In this document: piece by piece, positions 41,278-50,338 of the stretch
Position numbering within the stretch: position 1 is the stretch's first letter
Layout of the letters: the number at the start of each line of letters is the position of its first letter
Assembly: GCF_042433955.1 (NCBI RefSeq)
Contig: NZ_JBHLUH010000077.1
Location: 62,001-126,000 of the forward strand
DNA: 64,000 nucleotides
Reading direction: 5' to 3'
Source: Phytohabitans kaempferiae
Lineage (GTDB): Bacteria; Actinomycetota; Actinomycetes; Mycobacteriales; Micromonosporaceae
The notes under the pieces: generated by a model
Databases searched by the model: none
Seen by the model: only the letters and a program-made list of their open reading frames with translations
What the model was told of the DNA's origin: nothing
Made by a program: the position numbers and the translations under genes

Positions 41278-41849
41278 CCTCGGCCACTTTCTCGCACCGC
41301 CCAGCGCTGGTCGGCGCGGGGGGCGCGGGGTATGGCGGGCAGTCACGGCGGCAGGGGCGCGCGCCACCGCAACGTATGCTGGGGCGGGCGCTCCCGTCAC
41401 CGCGGTCGCCCGCGGATCACGTTCACTCCGGACGCCAATCGAGCCGGCGCCGTCGTCGCCTCCAATCCTACTGTGCAGAAGCCGGAAACCGGGTACACGG
41501 CACCCCACGCGGGCACCTGAGACCTTCATAGCCGGCCGAATAGCGGCGGGCGCGACTCCCCCCACACGAGGGGCGCCCCGACGCGGATGACCGCCCAGCG
41601 GGACCGAAACCGTGCGACTCTGCTGGCTGCGCTCACGCCGCTCGCCGCGCGTCCCGGGCGGTCGCGTGCTCCGCCCTCGTCGCTACGCTCCTCGGGCCGG
41701 CGTTCGCCACCCCCGGGACTATCCGCTCGGGGGTCGCGCGAAGGGCACACCGTGTCGTAATTTTGCCCGGCGCCGTTTGAACGACCAGGCGCCTCTCGCA
41801 CATGGCAGGCGCACGGTCACGCTGCGCTACAGGAAAGGGTGACCCCACG
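41278..41849. other. Intergenic between gyrB and the 41850 gene
   Basis: 572 bp of divergent upstream sequence. No convincing gene, RNA or repeat. It presumably carries the gyrB promoter, which I could not define. A short AT-richer patch is near 41755. Confidence 0.45.
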
Positions 41850-42404
41850 ATGGGGCTGGACAACGTAGCCGTGAAATGGCCGCGTACCGGCCGTTTCTAC
41901 GACCCGGTGGCCCCGGCCGAGTTCGTCGACTTCGCCGAGCTCGCGGACGACCCACAGGTCTCGTCGCCAACCGCCGCGCTCGCCGGCCACATCGCGAAGA
42001 CCGGTACGGTGCGCGCGACGGCCTACACCGAGCTGGTCGACCTCCTGCTCGGCCTCGACGGTGTGCTGTACGCCACAGAGGCCGCGGCCGAAGACGAAGA
42101 CCCCGTGATCGACCCGGACGGCTGTGCCTGGATCGCCGGCGGCCTGGAGCGCTTCGTCGAGAGCCACCGGGAGCACGGCGAGGCGGTCACGTTCGACACG
42201 GTGGGCGCGGTGCTGCGCGCTGCCCTCGCCGGCGGGCGCCTCGCCGACCAGCAGCTGAGGTGGCTCGACAACCGGCTCGACGGGCTCCGCGACGAGTCTG
42301 GCGGCGCGCCGCAGTGGAGCTTCTCCCGCTCGGAGCTGGGCGTGCTGTCCCGCTTCTACCGCCGGTGCGCCGACCGGGGCTTCGCCGTCTACGCCGACTT
42401 CTGA
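41850..42404 (+). CDS. Conserved hypothetical protein, 184 aa
   Basis: An acidic soluble protein with good coding bias: WPRTGRFYDPVAPAEFVDFA, ELVDLLLGLDGVLYATEAAA, ERFVESHREHGEAVTFDTVG. No motif or membrane segment recognised. It lies between gyrB and dciA, convergent with dciA. ATG at 41850 after AAAGGGTG, at rather long spacing. Role unknown. Confidence 0.8.
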   Translation: MGLDNVAVKWPRTGRFYDPVAPAEFVDFAELADDPQVSSPTAALAGHIAKTGTVRATAYTELVDLLLGLDGVLYATEAAAEDEDPVIDPDGCAWIAGGLERFVESHREHGEAVTFDTVGAVLRAALAGGRLADQQLRWLDNRLDGLRDESGGAPQWSFSRSELGVLSRFYRRCADRGFAVYADF

Positions 42405-42476
42405 GACAAGCCTCTCCCCGGCGCCGGGACCGGACCGCCCGTGCCAAACGGCACAGGCGCGAAGAGGCGGGTCGTG

Positions 42477-43007
42477 TCAGCCGTACGTGTCTCGCGGGCC
42501 GCGCCCCCGCACCCGCCTGGTGCCGCGTGACCAGGACGGCGCGGCCGGCCCGTGGATGTGCAGCTTCTGCACCACGTTGTGGCCGACCTCGGCGGCGATC
42601 CGCTGGAGCAGCGACGCGGCGAGGAGGCGCAGCTGCGTCGCCCAGGCGGTCGACTCGGCCTCGACGGTGAGCTCGCCGCCGTCGAGCTTGATCGGCCGGC
42701 TGTGCTTGGCGATGTCTGGTCCGACCACGCGCTCCCAGGCCCCGAAGACGGTCGCCTCGGCCGCCGGACGCTGCCAGCCCCGCGCCTTGACCAGCTTGGC
42801 CAGCACGTCGCCGAACGCCTGCGGGTCGCGGGGGTCGGGCCCAGGTCCGGAGTATCCCCGCGCGCGCCGAACGCCACCGCCCGCGTCGCCACTCTCCGAC
42901 GAGGTACGCCGCCGTGGTGCGGCCGCCTGCCGGCGTGCCTTTGCCGCGTCGAGTACGGCCCGGGCCAGCTCCGGTCCGGTCTTTTCGGGCTCCGGTTCAC
43001 TCGACAC
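42477..43007 (-). CDS. dciA: DciA-like DUF721 helicase-loading protein
   Basis: 176 residues. The DUF721 core covers about 70-150: FGDVLAKLVKARGWQRPAAE, VFGAWERVVGPDIAKHSRPI, GGELTVEAESTAWATQLRLL. DciA helps load the replicative helicase at the origin in bacteria without DnaC. The N-terminus and tail are basic and disordered. GTG at 43007 overlaps the recF stop by 11 bases. Gene order recF-dciA is standard in actinobacteria. Confidence 0.9.
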   Translation of the reverse strand: MSSEPEPEKTGPELARAVLDAAKARRQAAAPRRRTSSESGDAGGGVRRARGYSGPGPDPRDPQAFGDVLAKLVKARGWQRPAAEATVFGAWERVVGPDIAKHSRPIKLDGGELTVEAESTAWATQLRLLAASLLQRIAAEVGHNVVQKLHIHGPAAPSWSRGTRRVRGRGPRDTYG

Positions 43008-44124
43008 GGCGGACCCCTCCCTCGGCCACCTCGTACCGGGCGCCGCGCAGTGCCTCCGGGACGTCTTCGGCGACCGCGCAGGTGACCAGCAGCTGGCTGG
43101 CGCCGCCGACCAGCTCGGCCAGGCGGGCGCGGCGGCCGGCGTCCAGCTCGGCGAAGACGTCGTCGAGCACAAGTACCGGCTCGATGCCCTCGGTGCGGAG
43201 CAGGTCGTACGCCGCGAGCCGCAGCGCCAGCGCGTAGGACCAGGACTCGCCGTGGCTGGCGTACCCCTTGGTTGGCAGGTCGCCGAGCGTGAGCGTGAGG
43301 TCGTCGCGGTGGGGGCCGACCAGCGTCACGCCCCGCTCCACTTCGGACGGCCGCGACTCGGTGAGCGCGGCGGCGAGGGCGGCCTGAAGCGTCTCGCGAT
43401 CTGGCGGCTCCACCGGGACGGTCGCCTTGTAGGTGATCGCCGCACCGCCCTTGCCGGCCGCCACCGCGTCGTACGCCTTGGTCACGTGCGGGGCGAGCGC
43501 GGCCACCAGCTCCAGCCGGCCGGCGAGCAGCTCGGCGCCGTGCCGGGCCAGGTGGGCGTCCCACACGTCCAGTGTGGACAGGTCGCCGCCCCGGCTCCCG
43601 CCGGTCTTGCGGGCCAGGTACGCCGTGCGGAGCAACGCGTTGCGCTGCTTGATCACGCGGTCGTAGTCGGCGCGCACGCCCGCGTATCGCGGCTGGCGGG
43701 CGACGAGCAGGTCGTCGAGGTAGCGGCGGCGCTCGGCCGGGTCGCCGCGGACCAGCTCCAGGTCTTCCGGTGCGAAGAGCACGAGCCGCAGCGCGCCGAG
43801 CACGTCGCGGGCCCGGCGGACCGGGGAGCGGCCGAGGCGCGCGCGATTGGCCTTGCCAGGCACGATCTCCAGCTCGACCAGCAGCTCACGTCCATCGTGG
43901 ACGATCATGCAGCGGATCACCGCCGCGCCCGCGCCCGCGCGCACAAGCGGGGCATCGGTGGCCACGCGGTGGCTGTCGAGCGTGGCCACGTAGCCGAGTG
44001 CCTCGATCAGGTTGGTCTTGCCGACCCCGTTGTGGCCGACCAGCACCGCCCCGCCCGGCTCGAGGTCGACCTCCACCCGCTCGTACGAGCGGAAGTCGAC
44101 AAGCTCGAGCCGTCTGACATACAT
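42997..44124 (-). CDS. recF: DNA replication and repair protein RecF
   Basis: 375 residues. Walker A GHNGVGKTNLIEALGYVATL near the start, the signature region, and a C-terminal EPVLVLDDVFAELDAGRR with Walker B and D-loop. An SMC-like ATPase that loads RecA at gaps. Nine bases after the gnd stop, so co-transcribed with gnd. Confidence 0.97.
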   Translation of the reverse strand: MYVRRLELVDFRSYERVEVDLEPGGAVLVGHNGVGKTNLIEALGYVATLDSHRVATDAPLVRAGAGAAVIRCMIVHDGRELLVELEIVPGKANRARLGRSPVRRARDVLGALRLVLFAPEDLELVRGDPAERRRYLDDLLVARQPRYAGVRADYDRVIKQRNALLRTAYLARKTGGSRGGDLSTLDVWDAHLARHGAELLAGRLELVAALAPHVTKAYDAVAAGKGGAAITYKATVPVEPPDRETLQAALAAALTESRPSEVERGVTLVGPHRDDLTLTLGDLPTKGYASHGESWSYALALRLAAYDLLRTEGIEPVLVLDDVFAELDAGRRARLAELVGGASQLLVTCAVAEDVPEALRGARYEVAEGGVRRVE

Positions 44125-44133
44125 GGGGAAAGG

Positions 44134-45009
44134 CTACGGCCGCTTGCGGACCGCGTGCCCGCCGAACTGCTGGCGCAGCGCGGCGACCGCCTTCATGGCC
44201 GGCGAGTCGTCCTGCCGGGACGCGAAGCGGGCGAAGAGCGACGCGGCGATCACGTTCATCGGCACGGCCAGCCGGATCGCCTCCTCCACTGTCCAACGCC
44301 CCTCGCCGGTGTCTTCGGTGTAGCCGCTGAGGTTGGCCAGCTCCGGGTCCTCGTCGAGTGCCCGGTCGAGCAGGTCGAGCAGCCACGACTCGACGACCGA
44401 ACCGTCCCGCCACGACTTGATCACGCCGGGCACGTTGGTGATGATCTCCGATTTGGAGAGCAGCTCGTAGCCCTCGGCGTACGCGTGCATCAGCCCGTAC
44501 TCGATGCCGTTGTGCACCATCTTGGCGTAGTGACCGGCGCCGACCGGGCCGGCGTGCACGAAGCCGAACTGGCCCTGCGGCTTGAGCGCCTCGAAGACCG
44601 GCTCGAGCCGGGCCACGTGCTCCGCGTCGCCGCCCACCATCAGCGCGTATCCGTTTTCCAGGCCCCACACGCCGCCGGAGACCCCGACGTCCATGTAGCC
44701 GATGCCCTTCTCCGCCAGCCGCGCGGCACGCGGCTGGTCGTCACTGAAGCGCGAGTTACCTCCGTCGATGATCAGATCGCCCTCGCTGAGGAAGGTCGCC
44801 AGCTCCTCGATCGCCGCATCGGTCACCATCGACGGCACCATGACCCACACCGCGCGCGGCGGCGTCAGCCGCTCGACCATCTCGGCCAGGCTGGCGACGT
44901 CACTCACATCCGGGTTGCGGTCGTACCCGATGACCTCGTGCCCGGCCGTGCGCAGCCGGCCACGCATGTTGCCACCCATCCGGCCAAGGCCAACAAGCCC
45001 TAGCTGCAT
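44134..45009 (-). CDS. gnd: 6-phosphogluconate dehydrogenase, decarboxylating, short form
   Basis: 291 residues: GLVGLGRMGGNMRGRL (Rossmann, residues 4-19), VSGGVWGLENGYALMVGG, and the catalytic AKMVHNGIEYGLMHAYAEGY with Lys and His-Asn. It lacks the long C-terminal tail of E. coli Gnd and belongs to the NAD-dependent short type. The gnd gene lies between dnaN and recF in many actinomycetes. Confidence 0.96.
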   Translation of the reverse strand: MQLGLVGLGRMGGNMRGRLRTAGHEVIGYDRNPDVSDVASLAEMVERLTPPRAVWVMVPSMVTDAAIEELATFLSEGDLIIDGGNSRFSDDQPRAARLAEKGIGYMDVGVSGGVWGLENGYALMVGGDAEHVARLEPVFEALKPQGQFGFVHAGPVGAGHYAKMVHNGIEYGLMHAYAEGYELLSKSEIITNVPGVIKSWRDGSVVESWLLDLLDRALDEDPELANLSGYTEDTGEGRWTVEEAIRLAVPMNVIAASLFARFASRQDDSPAMKAVAALRQQFGGHAVRKRP

Positions 45010-45056
45010 GACTTCGTCCCCCTTGTTATCCCTGCTGTCGCGCCAAGATAGCCCGA

Positions 45057-46190
45057 TCAGCGGGTTACCCGGATTGGCATGATCAGATACCGGTATCCGG
45101 GGACGATCTCACCATCTTCACCGGCTGGCGAGATCACCGCCGGCTTGAAGGCGTCGACAAACGACAGCATCGCCGTGGGGGAACCGAGCGCGGCAAGGCC
45201 GTCGAGCAGGTACTGCGGGTTGAAGCCGATGGTCAGCGACTCGCCAGTGAAGGTCGCCTCCATCGCCTCGCTCGCCCGCGCCTCCTCGGTGCCGCCCGCC
45301 TCGACGACGAGCCCCTCGTCGCTGAAGCTCAGCAGGACCGGCGTCGTGCGGTCGGCGACCAGGGCGACGCGGCGGACCACCTCGTTGAGGGCAGCCACCG
45401 AAACCCGGGCCTCGGCGTTGTGCGAGGCCGGGAAGAGCGAGCGCACCGGCGGGTAGTTGGCGCCGTCGAGCAGGCGGCTGGTCGTGCGCCGCGCGCCACC
45501 GACAAAGCCGATCATGCCTTCCCCGGCGCCGCCGTGGGCGAGCGCCATCGTGACATCGCCTCCGAGGGGGCCCAACGTCTTGGCGGTATCGGCGAGAGTG
45601 CGCGCCGGCACCAACGCGTTGATGCTGACTTCGGGGTTTTCCGGCCGCCACTGCATCTCGCGCATGGCGAGGCGGTAGCGGTCGGTGGCGAGCATCGCCA
45701 GCGAGCTGCCATTGAGTTCGAGGCGCACGCCGGTCATCATCGGGAGCGTCTCGTCACGCCCGGCGGCGATCGCCACCTGCGCGACCGCGGAGGCGAACTC
45801 GGCGGCGTCGATCGTGCCCGCGCTGTCGGGCATCTCCGGCAGCGTCGGGTAGTCCTCCACCGGCATGGTGGGCAGCGTGAAGCGGGCGCTGCCGCAGACC
45901 AGCTCCAGGTGGGCACCGACGGCGGCGATGTCGACCGGCTTGGCGGGCAGCGCCTTGGTGATCTCGGCGAGCAGCCGGCCCGAGACGAGGGCCGCGCCGT
46001 CGGCGTCACCCTGCACGTCGACACTGACCTGGCTGGAGACCTCGTAGTCGAAGCCGGAGACGTTGAGCTGCCCATCGGTCACCCGCATCATCACGCCGGC
46101 GAGCACCGGCACCGAGGGCCGGTTGGGCAGGCTCTTCGCCGTCCACGCCACGGCGTCGGCGAGCGCGTCGCGCTCGACTCGGAACTTCAT
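45057..46190 (-). CDS. dnaN: DNA polymerase III beta sliding clamp
   Basis: 377 residues, three clamp folds. N-terminal MKFRVERDALADAVAWTAKS, central ATDRYRLAMREMQW and VSINALVPARTLADTAKTLG, C-terminal YLIMPIRV. It forms the clamp for polymerase III. Same strand as dnaA, separated from it by oriC. Confidence 0.98.
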   Translation of the reverse strand: MKFRVERDALADAVAWTAKSLPNRPSVPVLAGVMMRVTDGQLNVSGFDYEVSSQVSVDVQGDADGAALVSGRLLAEITKALPAKPVDIAAVGAHLELVCGSARFTLPTMPVEDYPTLPEMPDSAGTIDAAEFASAVAQVAIAAGRDETLPMMTGVRLELNGSSLAMLATDRYRLAMREMQWRPENPEVSINALVPARTLADTAKTLGPLGGDVTMALAHGGAGEGMIGFVGGARRTTSRLLDGANYPPVRSLFPASHNAEARVSVAALNEVVRRVALVADRTTPVLLSFSDEGLVVEAGGTEEARASEAMEATFTGESLTIGFNPQYLLDGLAALGSPTAMLSFVDAFKPAVISPAGEDGEIVPGYRYLIMPIRVTR

Positions 46191-46329
46191 GCCTGTGCCT
46201 CCGCGTCGACTCGGGTGGTGTGGCGGTCGCACCTTGAACCTAGGCACAGAACCGCCCTACCGACCATAGGGCTCCCCCGACGGCGGCGTACGCCCACCCC
46301 CGGTGGTTTGCCCGATCAGATAGCTAGGT

Positions 46330-46890
46330 CGGACCGGCGGGCGCCGGTCCACAGAACGCACAACGCTGGTGATTGGTTTTTGTTGTCTTAGAAGGATCAA
46401 GTTCATCGTCTTCATAGGGCCTGTGCGAACTGTGGAGGAAGGGCGTCTGCGCTGGCCAGAGGGTTATCCACCGGTGGTTTGGCTGTGGAGAAGCAGGGTA
46501 TGAACCGGGTCGCCTCTCCACAGGTTGGTGTTCAAGCAACAGTTGTCCACCGTTGTCCACCGCTCATCCACCGGCTATCCCCCGGGTTTCTCCCCAGGTG
46601 TGTGGAGAGAGCGTCGGCGGCCGGTGGTCGCTGTCCCCAGAACCTTCAACACCCCGTACACAGCCGGCCATCGCCGGTGGATAGAGATGTCACCCGCCGT
46701 ACACGTCCACAGCGATTTCCCCAGGGGTTGTCCACAGGTTGTGGGTAAAGCCTTGCAAGAACACAAGGGGTTGTCCACCGACAGTGGACAGAAGGTGTGG
46801 ACGCGTGTGGATGGGTGTGGAAAGCCGACTTTCGGTTACGTCTCGTGTCCACACCTGTGGGTAAACCGGAGCCGCCCGATGCGAGGCGTA
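46330..46890. other. Replication origin oriC with clustered DnaA boxes
   Basis: The dnaN-dnaA gap holds many boxes on both strands. Exact or one-mismatch copies: TTATCCACC (46464), TTGTCCACC (46543, 46553, 46771), TTGTCCACA (46728), and TGTGGGTAA as the complement form (46740, 46856). Weaker TGTGGA-type copies lie near 46592, 46796, 46806 and 46816. The density within 400 bp, between dnaN and dnaA, is the standard actinobacterial origin. The weaker boxes have C at the last position. An AT-rich unwinding element is not obvious. The flanks (46191-46329, 46891-47135) are empty. Confidence 0.95.
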
Positions 46891-47135
46891 GTTGTGTGAT
46901 CGCAAAGCGTGGCGGCCGGACGATGTGGGGTGGGGGCGCCGCGCGGTGCGCTCGATCGCCGTGCGCGCACGACCCGAGGGCACGGTGGCAAGCGAATGGT
47001 TCGCGGCCGACGAGTCCCGTGACGGCGGGCGCGGCGGCACGGGGCGACAGTCCCACGATGGCTGCCGGCCGCCGCTGGCGTTGGACGCGTGGCCCTGGGG
47101 CTGGCCGGTGGTCTACCGGTGGGGCGCCGCGCGCG

Positions 47136-48896
47136 TCAGGAGTTCTGCTTGATCCGGTTGGTCAGCTCGGCGATCTGGTTGTAGAGCGAGCGGCGCTCGG
47201 CCATCTGCTGGCGGATCTTCCGGTCGGCGTGCATCACCGTGGTGTGGTCGCGGCCGCCGAAGGCCTGCCCTATCCGAGGCAGCGACAGGTCGGTCAGCTC
47301 GCGGCAGAGGTACATGGCGACCTGTCGGGCGTTGACGAGCACGCGTGAGCGGGAGTGGCCGCGCAGGTCTTCGAGGCTCACACCGAAGTAGTCGGCCGTC
47401 GACACCATGATCTGGTCGGCGGTGATCTCCGGCCCCGAGCCGTCCGGGATGAAGTCGCGCAGCACCTCTTCGGCCAGCGACAGCTCGACCGCCGATCGGG
47501 TGAGCGAGGCGAACGCGGTCACCCGGATGAGTGCACCCTCGAGTTCGCGGATCGAGTTGGAGATCCGCGAGGCGATGAACTCCAGCACGTCGGGCGGCGC
47601 GAACAGCCGCTCCTGCGCCGCCTTCTTCTGGAGGATCGCGATGCGGGTCTCCAGGTCGGGCGGCTGGATGTCGGCGAGCAGCCCCCACTCGAACCGCGTA
47701 CGCAGGCGGTCTTCGAGCGTCGCCAACTGCTTGGGCGAGCGGTCGGACGTGATGACGATCTGCTTGTTGGCGTTGTGCAGCGTGTTGAACGTATGGAAGA
47801 ACTCCTCCTGCGTCCGCTCCCGGTTTTCCAGGAACTGGATGTCGTCGATCAGGAGGATGTCCACGTCTCGGTAGCGCCGCTGGAACGCGCTCGTCTTGTC
47901 GTCGCGCAGCGAGTTGATGAAGTCGTTGGTGAACTCTTCGGTGGAGACGTACCGCACCGAGCGCGCGTTGCCGAGCGTCGTGGCGTAGTGGCCGATCGCG
48001 TGCAGCAGGTGGGTCTTGCCCAGCCCCGAGCTGCCATAGATGAAGAGCGGATTGTACGCCTTCGCCGGCGACTCGGCGACCGCGACCGCCGCCGCGTGCG
48101 CGAAGCGGTTGGAGGAGCCGATGACGAACGTCTCGAACATGTACTTCGGGTTGAGCCGGTTGCCGCCGGTCTCGGTACCCCCGCCGGGTCGTCGGTCGTC
48201 GCGCGCCGGACCGCCCGGACGGTGATCGCGCCCGGCGGCGCCGCGGTCGGTCATGGTCGCGGCGCGACCGGGTCCGCTGTCCGGACCGCTGTCGTGGCGC
48301 AGCTCGCGGGTCGTCGGCTCGTCGCGGCGGGCCAGGTCGGGGTGGTGCATGCCGTCCCGGTAGTCGGGGCTCGGCTCGGCGTGCGCCGGCAGCCGGTCGG
48401 TCTCGTCGAGCGGCTCGACCGGTTGGCGCGGCGGGGTGAAGAGGGCGCCCTGCTCCTGCTCGGGATCGCGGGCCATGGGTACGGACGCCGAGCCGGTCGC
48501 CGTCGCCACCGCGGGCGAGATCGGGTGCTGGGCGGAGCCGGTGGGCTCCTCCTCCACGAATGGGTCCTCGAACCCGTCGCCGCCGTCGAGGTCGGCCGGG
48601 CTGCCGTAGATCGTGCCAGCCGGGCGCCCTTGTCCGTCTTCCGGCGGCCGGATCGTCACAGCCACCTGGATCGGCCGGCCGAGGCGGCGGGAGAGCGCGT
48701 CGGTGATCGCGGGACGCAGCCGCGACTCGATGACGTCCCGGGTGAACGCGTCGGGCACGGACAGCAGCGCGATGTCTTCGACGATGGCGCCCAGGCGGGT
48801 CAGCCGGAGGTACGCGCGCTGCTGTGCCGAGACGATCTCGTCTGCCAGCTCTTCGGTCGCCGCCATCCAGACGACGGCCAGATCGGTTTCGGCCAC
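47136..48896 (-). CDS. dnaA: Chromosomal replication initiator DnaA
   Basis: 586 residues. Domain I (about 1-95): SAQQRAYLRLTRLGAIVEDI, AFTRDVIESRLRPAI. A long acidic/Gly-rich domain II linker (about 96-245) includes several Arg/Asp repeats. Domain III AAA+ (about 246-470): Walker A SSGLGKTHLLHAIGH, Walker B ILLIDDIQFLENRER. Domain IV: GQAFGGRDHTTVMHADRKIR binds the DnaA box. GTG at 48896 (VAETDLAVVW) was chosen because the family begins here; an upstream frame adds only basic residues. DnaA boxes at 48957-48976 and 49157-49165 lie upstream, so autoregulation is likely. Confidence 0.97.
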   Translation of the reverse strand: MAETDLAVVWMAATEELADEIVSAQQRAYLRLTRLGAIVEDIALLSVPDAFTRDVIESRLRPAITDALSRRLGRPIQVAVTIRPPEDGQGRPAGTIYGSPADLDGGDGFEDPFVEEEPTGSAQHPISPAVATATGSASVPMARDPEQEQGALFTPPRQPVEPLDETDRLPAHAEPSPDYRDGMHHPDLARRDEPTTRELRHDSGPDSGPGRAATMTDRGAAGRDHRPGGPARDDRRPGGGTETGGNRLNPKYMFETFVIGSSNRFAHAAAVAVAESPAKAYNPLFIYGSSGLGKTHLLHAIGHYATTLGNARSVRYVSTEEFTNDFINSLRDDKTSAFQRRYRDVDILLIDDIQFLENRERTQEEFFHTFNTLHNANKQIVITSDRSPKQLATLEDRLRTRFEWGLLADIQPPDLETRIAILQKKAAQERLFAPPDVLEFIASRISNSIRELEGALIRVTAFASLTRSAVELSLAEEVLRDFIPDGSGPEITADQIMVSTADYFGVSLEDLRGHSRSRVLVNARQVAMYLCRELTDLSLPRIGQAFGGRDHTTVMHADRKIRQQMAERRSLYNQIAELTNRIKQNS

Positions 48897-48956
48897 CCCT
48901 CGCGCCACCCCCTTCGCACTCCGAACCCGCAGGCCGCCGATGCTGCCCACCGACCG

Positions 48957-49165
48957 CTGTCCACAAGTTATCCACAGCCTGTGTACCGAACGATTGTGGC
49001 TCGCCGCCCGACGCACCAGCGACTCTTCGCCCGGCCTGCGACGACGCTGGAGCGGGTACACCGTGCCGAACGACTGACTGCCTCGTCCGGTTTTGCACCG
49101 ATTTGTAGCGGCAGTGACCCCCTGACGCGGACCGGCAATCGGGCACGCTAACAGCGTTGTCCACA
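48957..49165. promoter_or_regulatory. DnaA boxes upstream of dnaA
   Basis: CTGTCCACA (48957-48965), TTATCCACA (48968-48976) and TTGTCCACA (49157-49165) lie in the 546-bp gap between dnaA and rpmH. They form a second cluster that could serve autoregulation of dnaA or be part of a bipartite origin. Confidence 0.8.
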
Positions 49166-49298
49166 ACCCTTCAACCGCTGTCTACGCCAGTTCGTTGTCG
49201 GTGGCCGCGAAACCGCGCATTGAGGCCACTGCCCACGGTGATATGAGCTGTACGCCGCGTTTCGGAGGCCCGCTTCGATGTCTGGTCGCCACGTCCGT

Positions 49299-49327
49299 TT
49301 GACGCTCATTGCCAGCCTGCGTAAGCT
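49299..49327 (+). promoter_or_regulatory. Sigma70-type promoter of rpmH operon
   Basis: TTGACG (49299-49304) and TAAGCT (49322-49327) with a 17-bp spacer, about 115 bp before the rpmH start. Confidence 0.55.
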
Positions 49328-49442
49328 TGAGCGGCTGCTCCGTGGCCTGACGGAGCGTCTCGTGCTGGGCAATATCGTGCTGGGCACGTGGCACTCAGCG
49401 TGCTGAGCGAAGCACCCGGTGAAGTGAAGCGGAGATACTGAC

Positions 49443-49580
49443 GTGAGCAAGCGCACCTACCAGCCGAACAACCGCCGGCGTGCCAAGACCCACGGTTTCC
49501 GGCTGCGCATGCGCACCCGCGCCGGCCGTGCCATCCTCGCCTCCCGCCGTTCGAAGGGCCGCACCCGCCTGTCGGCATGA
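49443..49580 (+). CDS. rpmH: 50S ribosomal protein L34
   Basis: 45 residues: SKRTYQPNNRRRAKTHGFRL, then RMRTRAGRAILASRRSKGRT and RLSA. Strongly basic with the standard L34 motif. GTG start at 49443. First gene of the rightward rpmH-rnpA-yidD-yidC unit. Confidence 0.97.
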   Translation: MSKRTYQPNNRRRAKTHGFRLRMRTRAGRAILASRRSKGRTRLSA

Positions 49581-49611
49581 GCCCGACGGGCTGGTCGAAG
49601 GTGAGGTAGGC

Positions 49612-50040
49612 GTGCTTGCCGCGGCGCAGCGACTGCGGCGCAGCAGCGACTTCGCCGCAGCGGTCCGCGGTGGCCGCCGGGCCGGTCGCGGCTCGGTGGT
49701 CGTCCACCTGACCATCCCCCAGCAGTCCGAGCTTTCCGAGCCGGCGCGCACCGAGGAGTCTCCGGTGCGCGCCGGCTTCGTCGTATCCAAGGCCGTCGGC
49801 GGCGCGGTGACGCGTAACACGGTCCGGCGGCGCCTCCGCCACCTCGTGCGCGACCGGCTCGGCGACCTGCCCGCGGGGAGCGTGCTCGTGGTGCGGGCCC
49901 AGCCCGGCGCGGCGACCGCCTCGCACGACCGGCTCGGCGCCGACCTGGACGCCGCGCTCACCGCCGCCCGCTCGCCCTCCCGGGGATCCGGCCGCGGTCG
50001 CTCCGGTTCTCCCGGGGAGAAGGGACGGCACCGTGGGTGA
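49612..50040 (+). CDS. rnpA: Ribonuclease P protein component
   Basis: 142 residues: RLRRSSDFAAAVRGGRRAGR, VSKAVGGAVTRNTVRRRLRH and LVVRAQPGAATASHDRLGAD. It has the RNR-type motif RNTVRRRLRH. C-terminal 25 residues are disordered and basic. GTG at 49612 after GGTGAGGTAGG. Overlaps yidD by eight bases. Confidence 0.95.
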   Translation: MLAAAQRLRRSSDFAAAVRGGRRAGRGSVVVHLTIPQQSELSEPARTEESPVRAGFVVSKAVGGAVTRNTVRRRLRHLVRDRLGDLPAGSVLVVRAQPGAATASHDRLGADLDAALTAARSPSRGSGRGRSGSPGEKGRHRG

Positions 50041-50338
50041 CGAACGGCACGTGGAGCAGGCACCCGAAGCTCGCCCTGGGTTAGCGGCCCGGGTGCTGAG
50101 CGCGCTGGTCATCGCGTACCGTCGTTGGATAAGCGCGGCGCTGCCGGCGCGCTGCCGGTTCTATCCGTCATGTAGTGCGTACGCCCTCGAGGCGATCGCC
50201 AAGCACGGCGCCCTCCGGGGGACCGGCCTCGCGACCTGGCGGTTGTTGCGCTGCCACCCGTTCCACCCCGGCGGGTACGATCCCGTGCCCCCACCCAAGA
50301 GCCACCGTCGTGCTGATGTGACTGGAGCCCCGAATTGA
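50033..50338 (+). CDS. yidD: Membrane protein insertion efficiency factor YidD
   Basis: 101 residues, with YRRWISAALPARCRFYPSCS, AYALEAIAKHGALRG and RLLRCHPFHPGGYDPVPPP. The Cys-Pro-Ser-Cys/His pattern is typical. The long N-terminal amphipathic helix (VLSALVIAYRRWI) associates with the membrane. Starts with GTG overlapping rnpA; its stop overlaps the TTG of yidC (TTGA). Confidence 0.95.
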   Translation: MGDERHVEQAPEARPGLAARVLSALVIAYRRWISAALPARCRFYPSCSAYALEAIAKHGALRGTGLATWRLLRCHPFHPGGYDPVPPPKSHRRADVTGAPN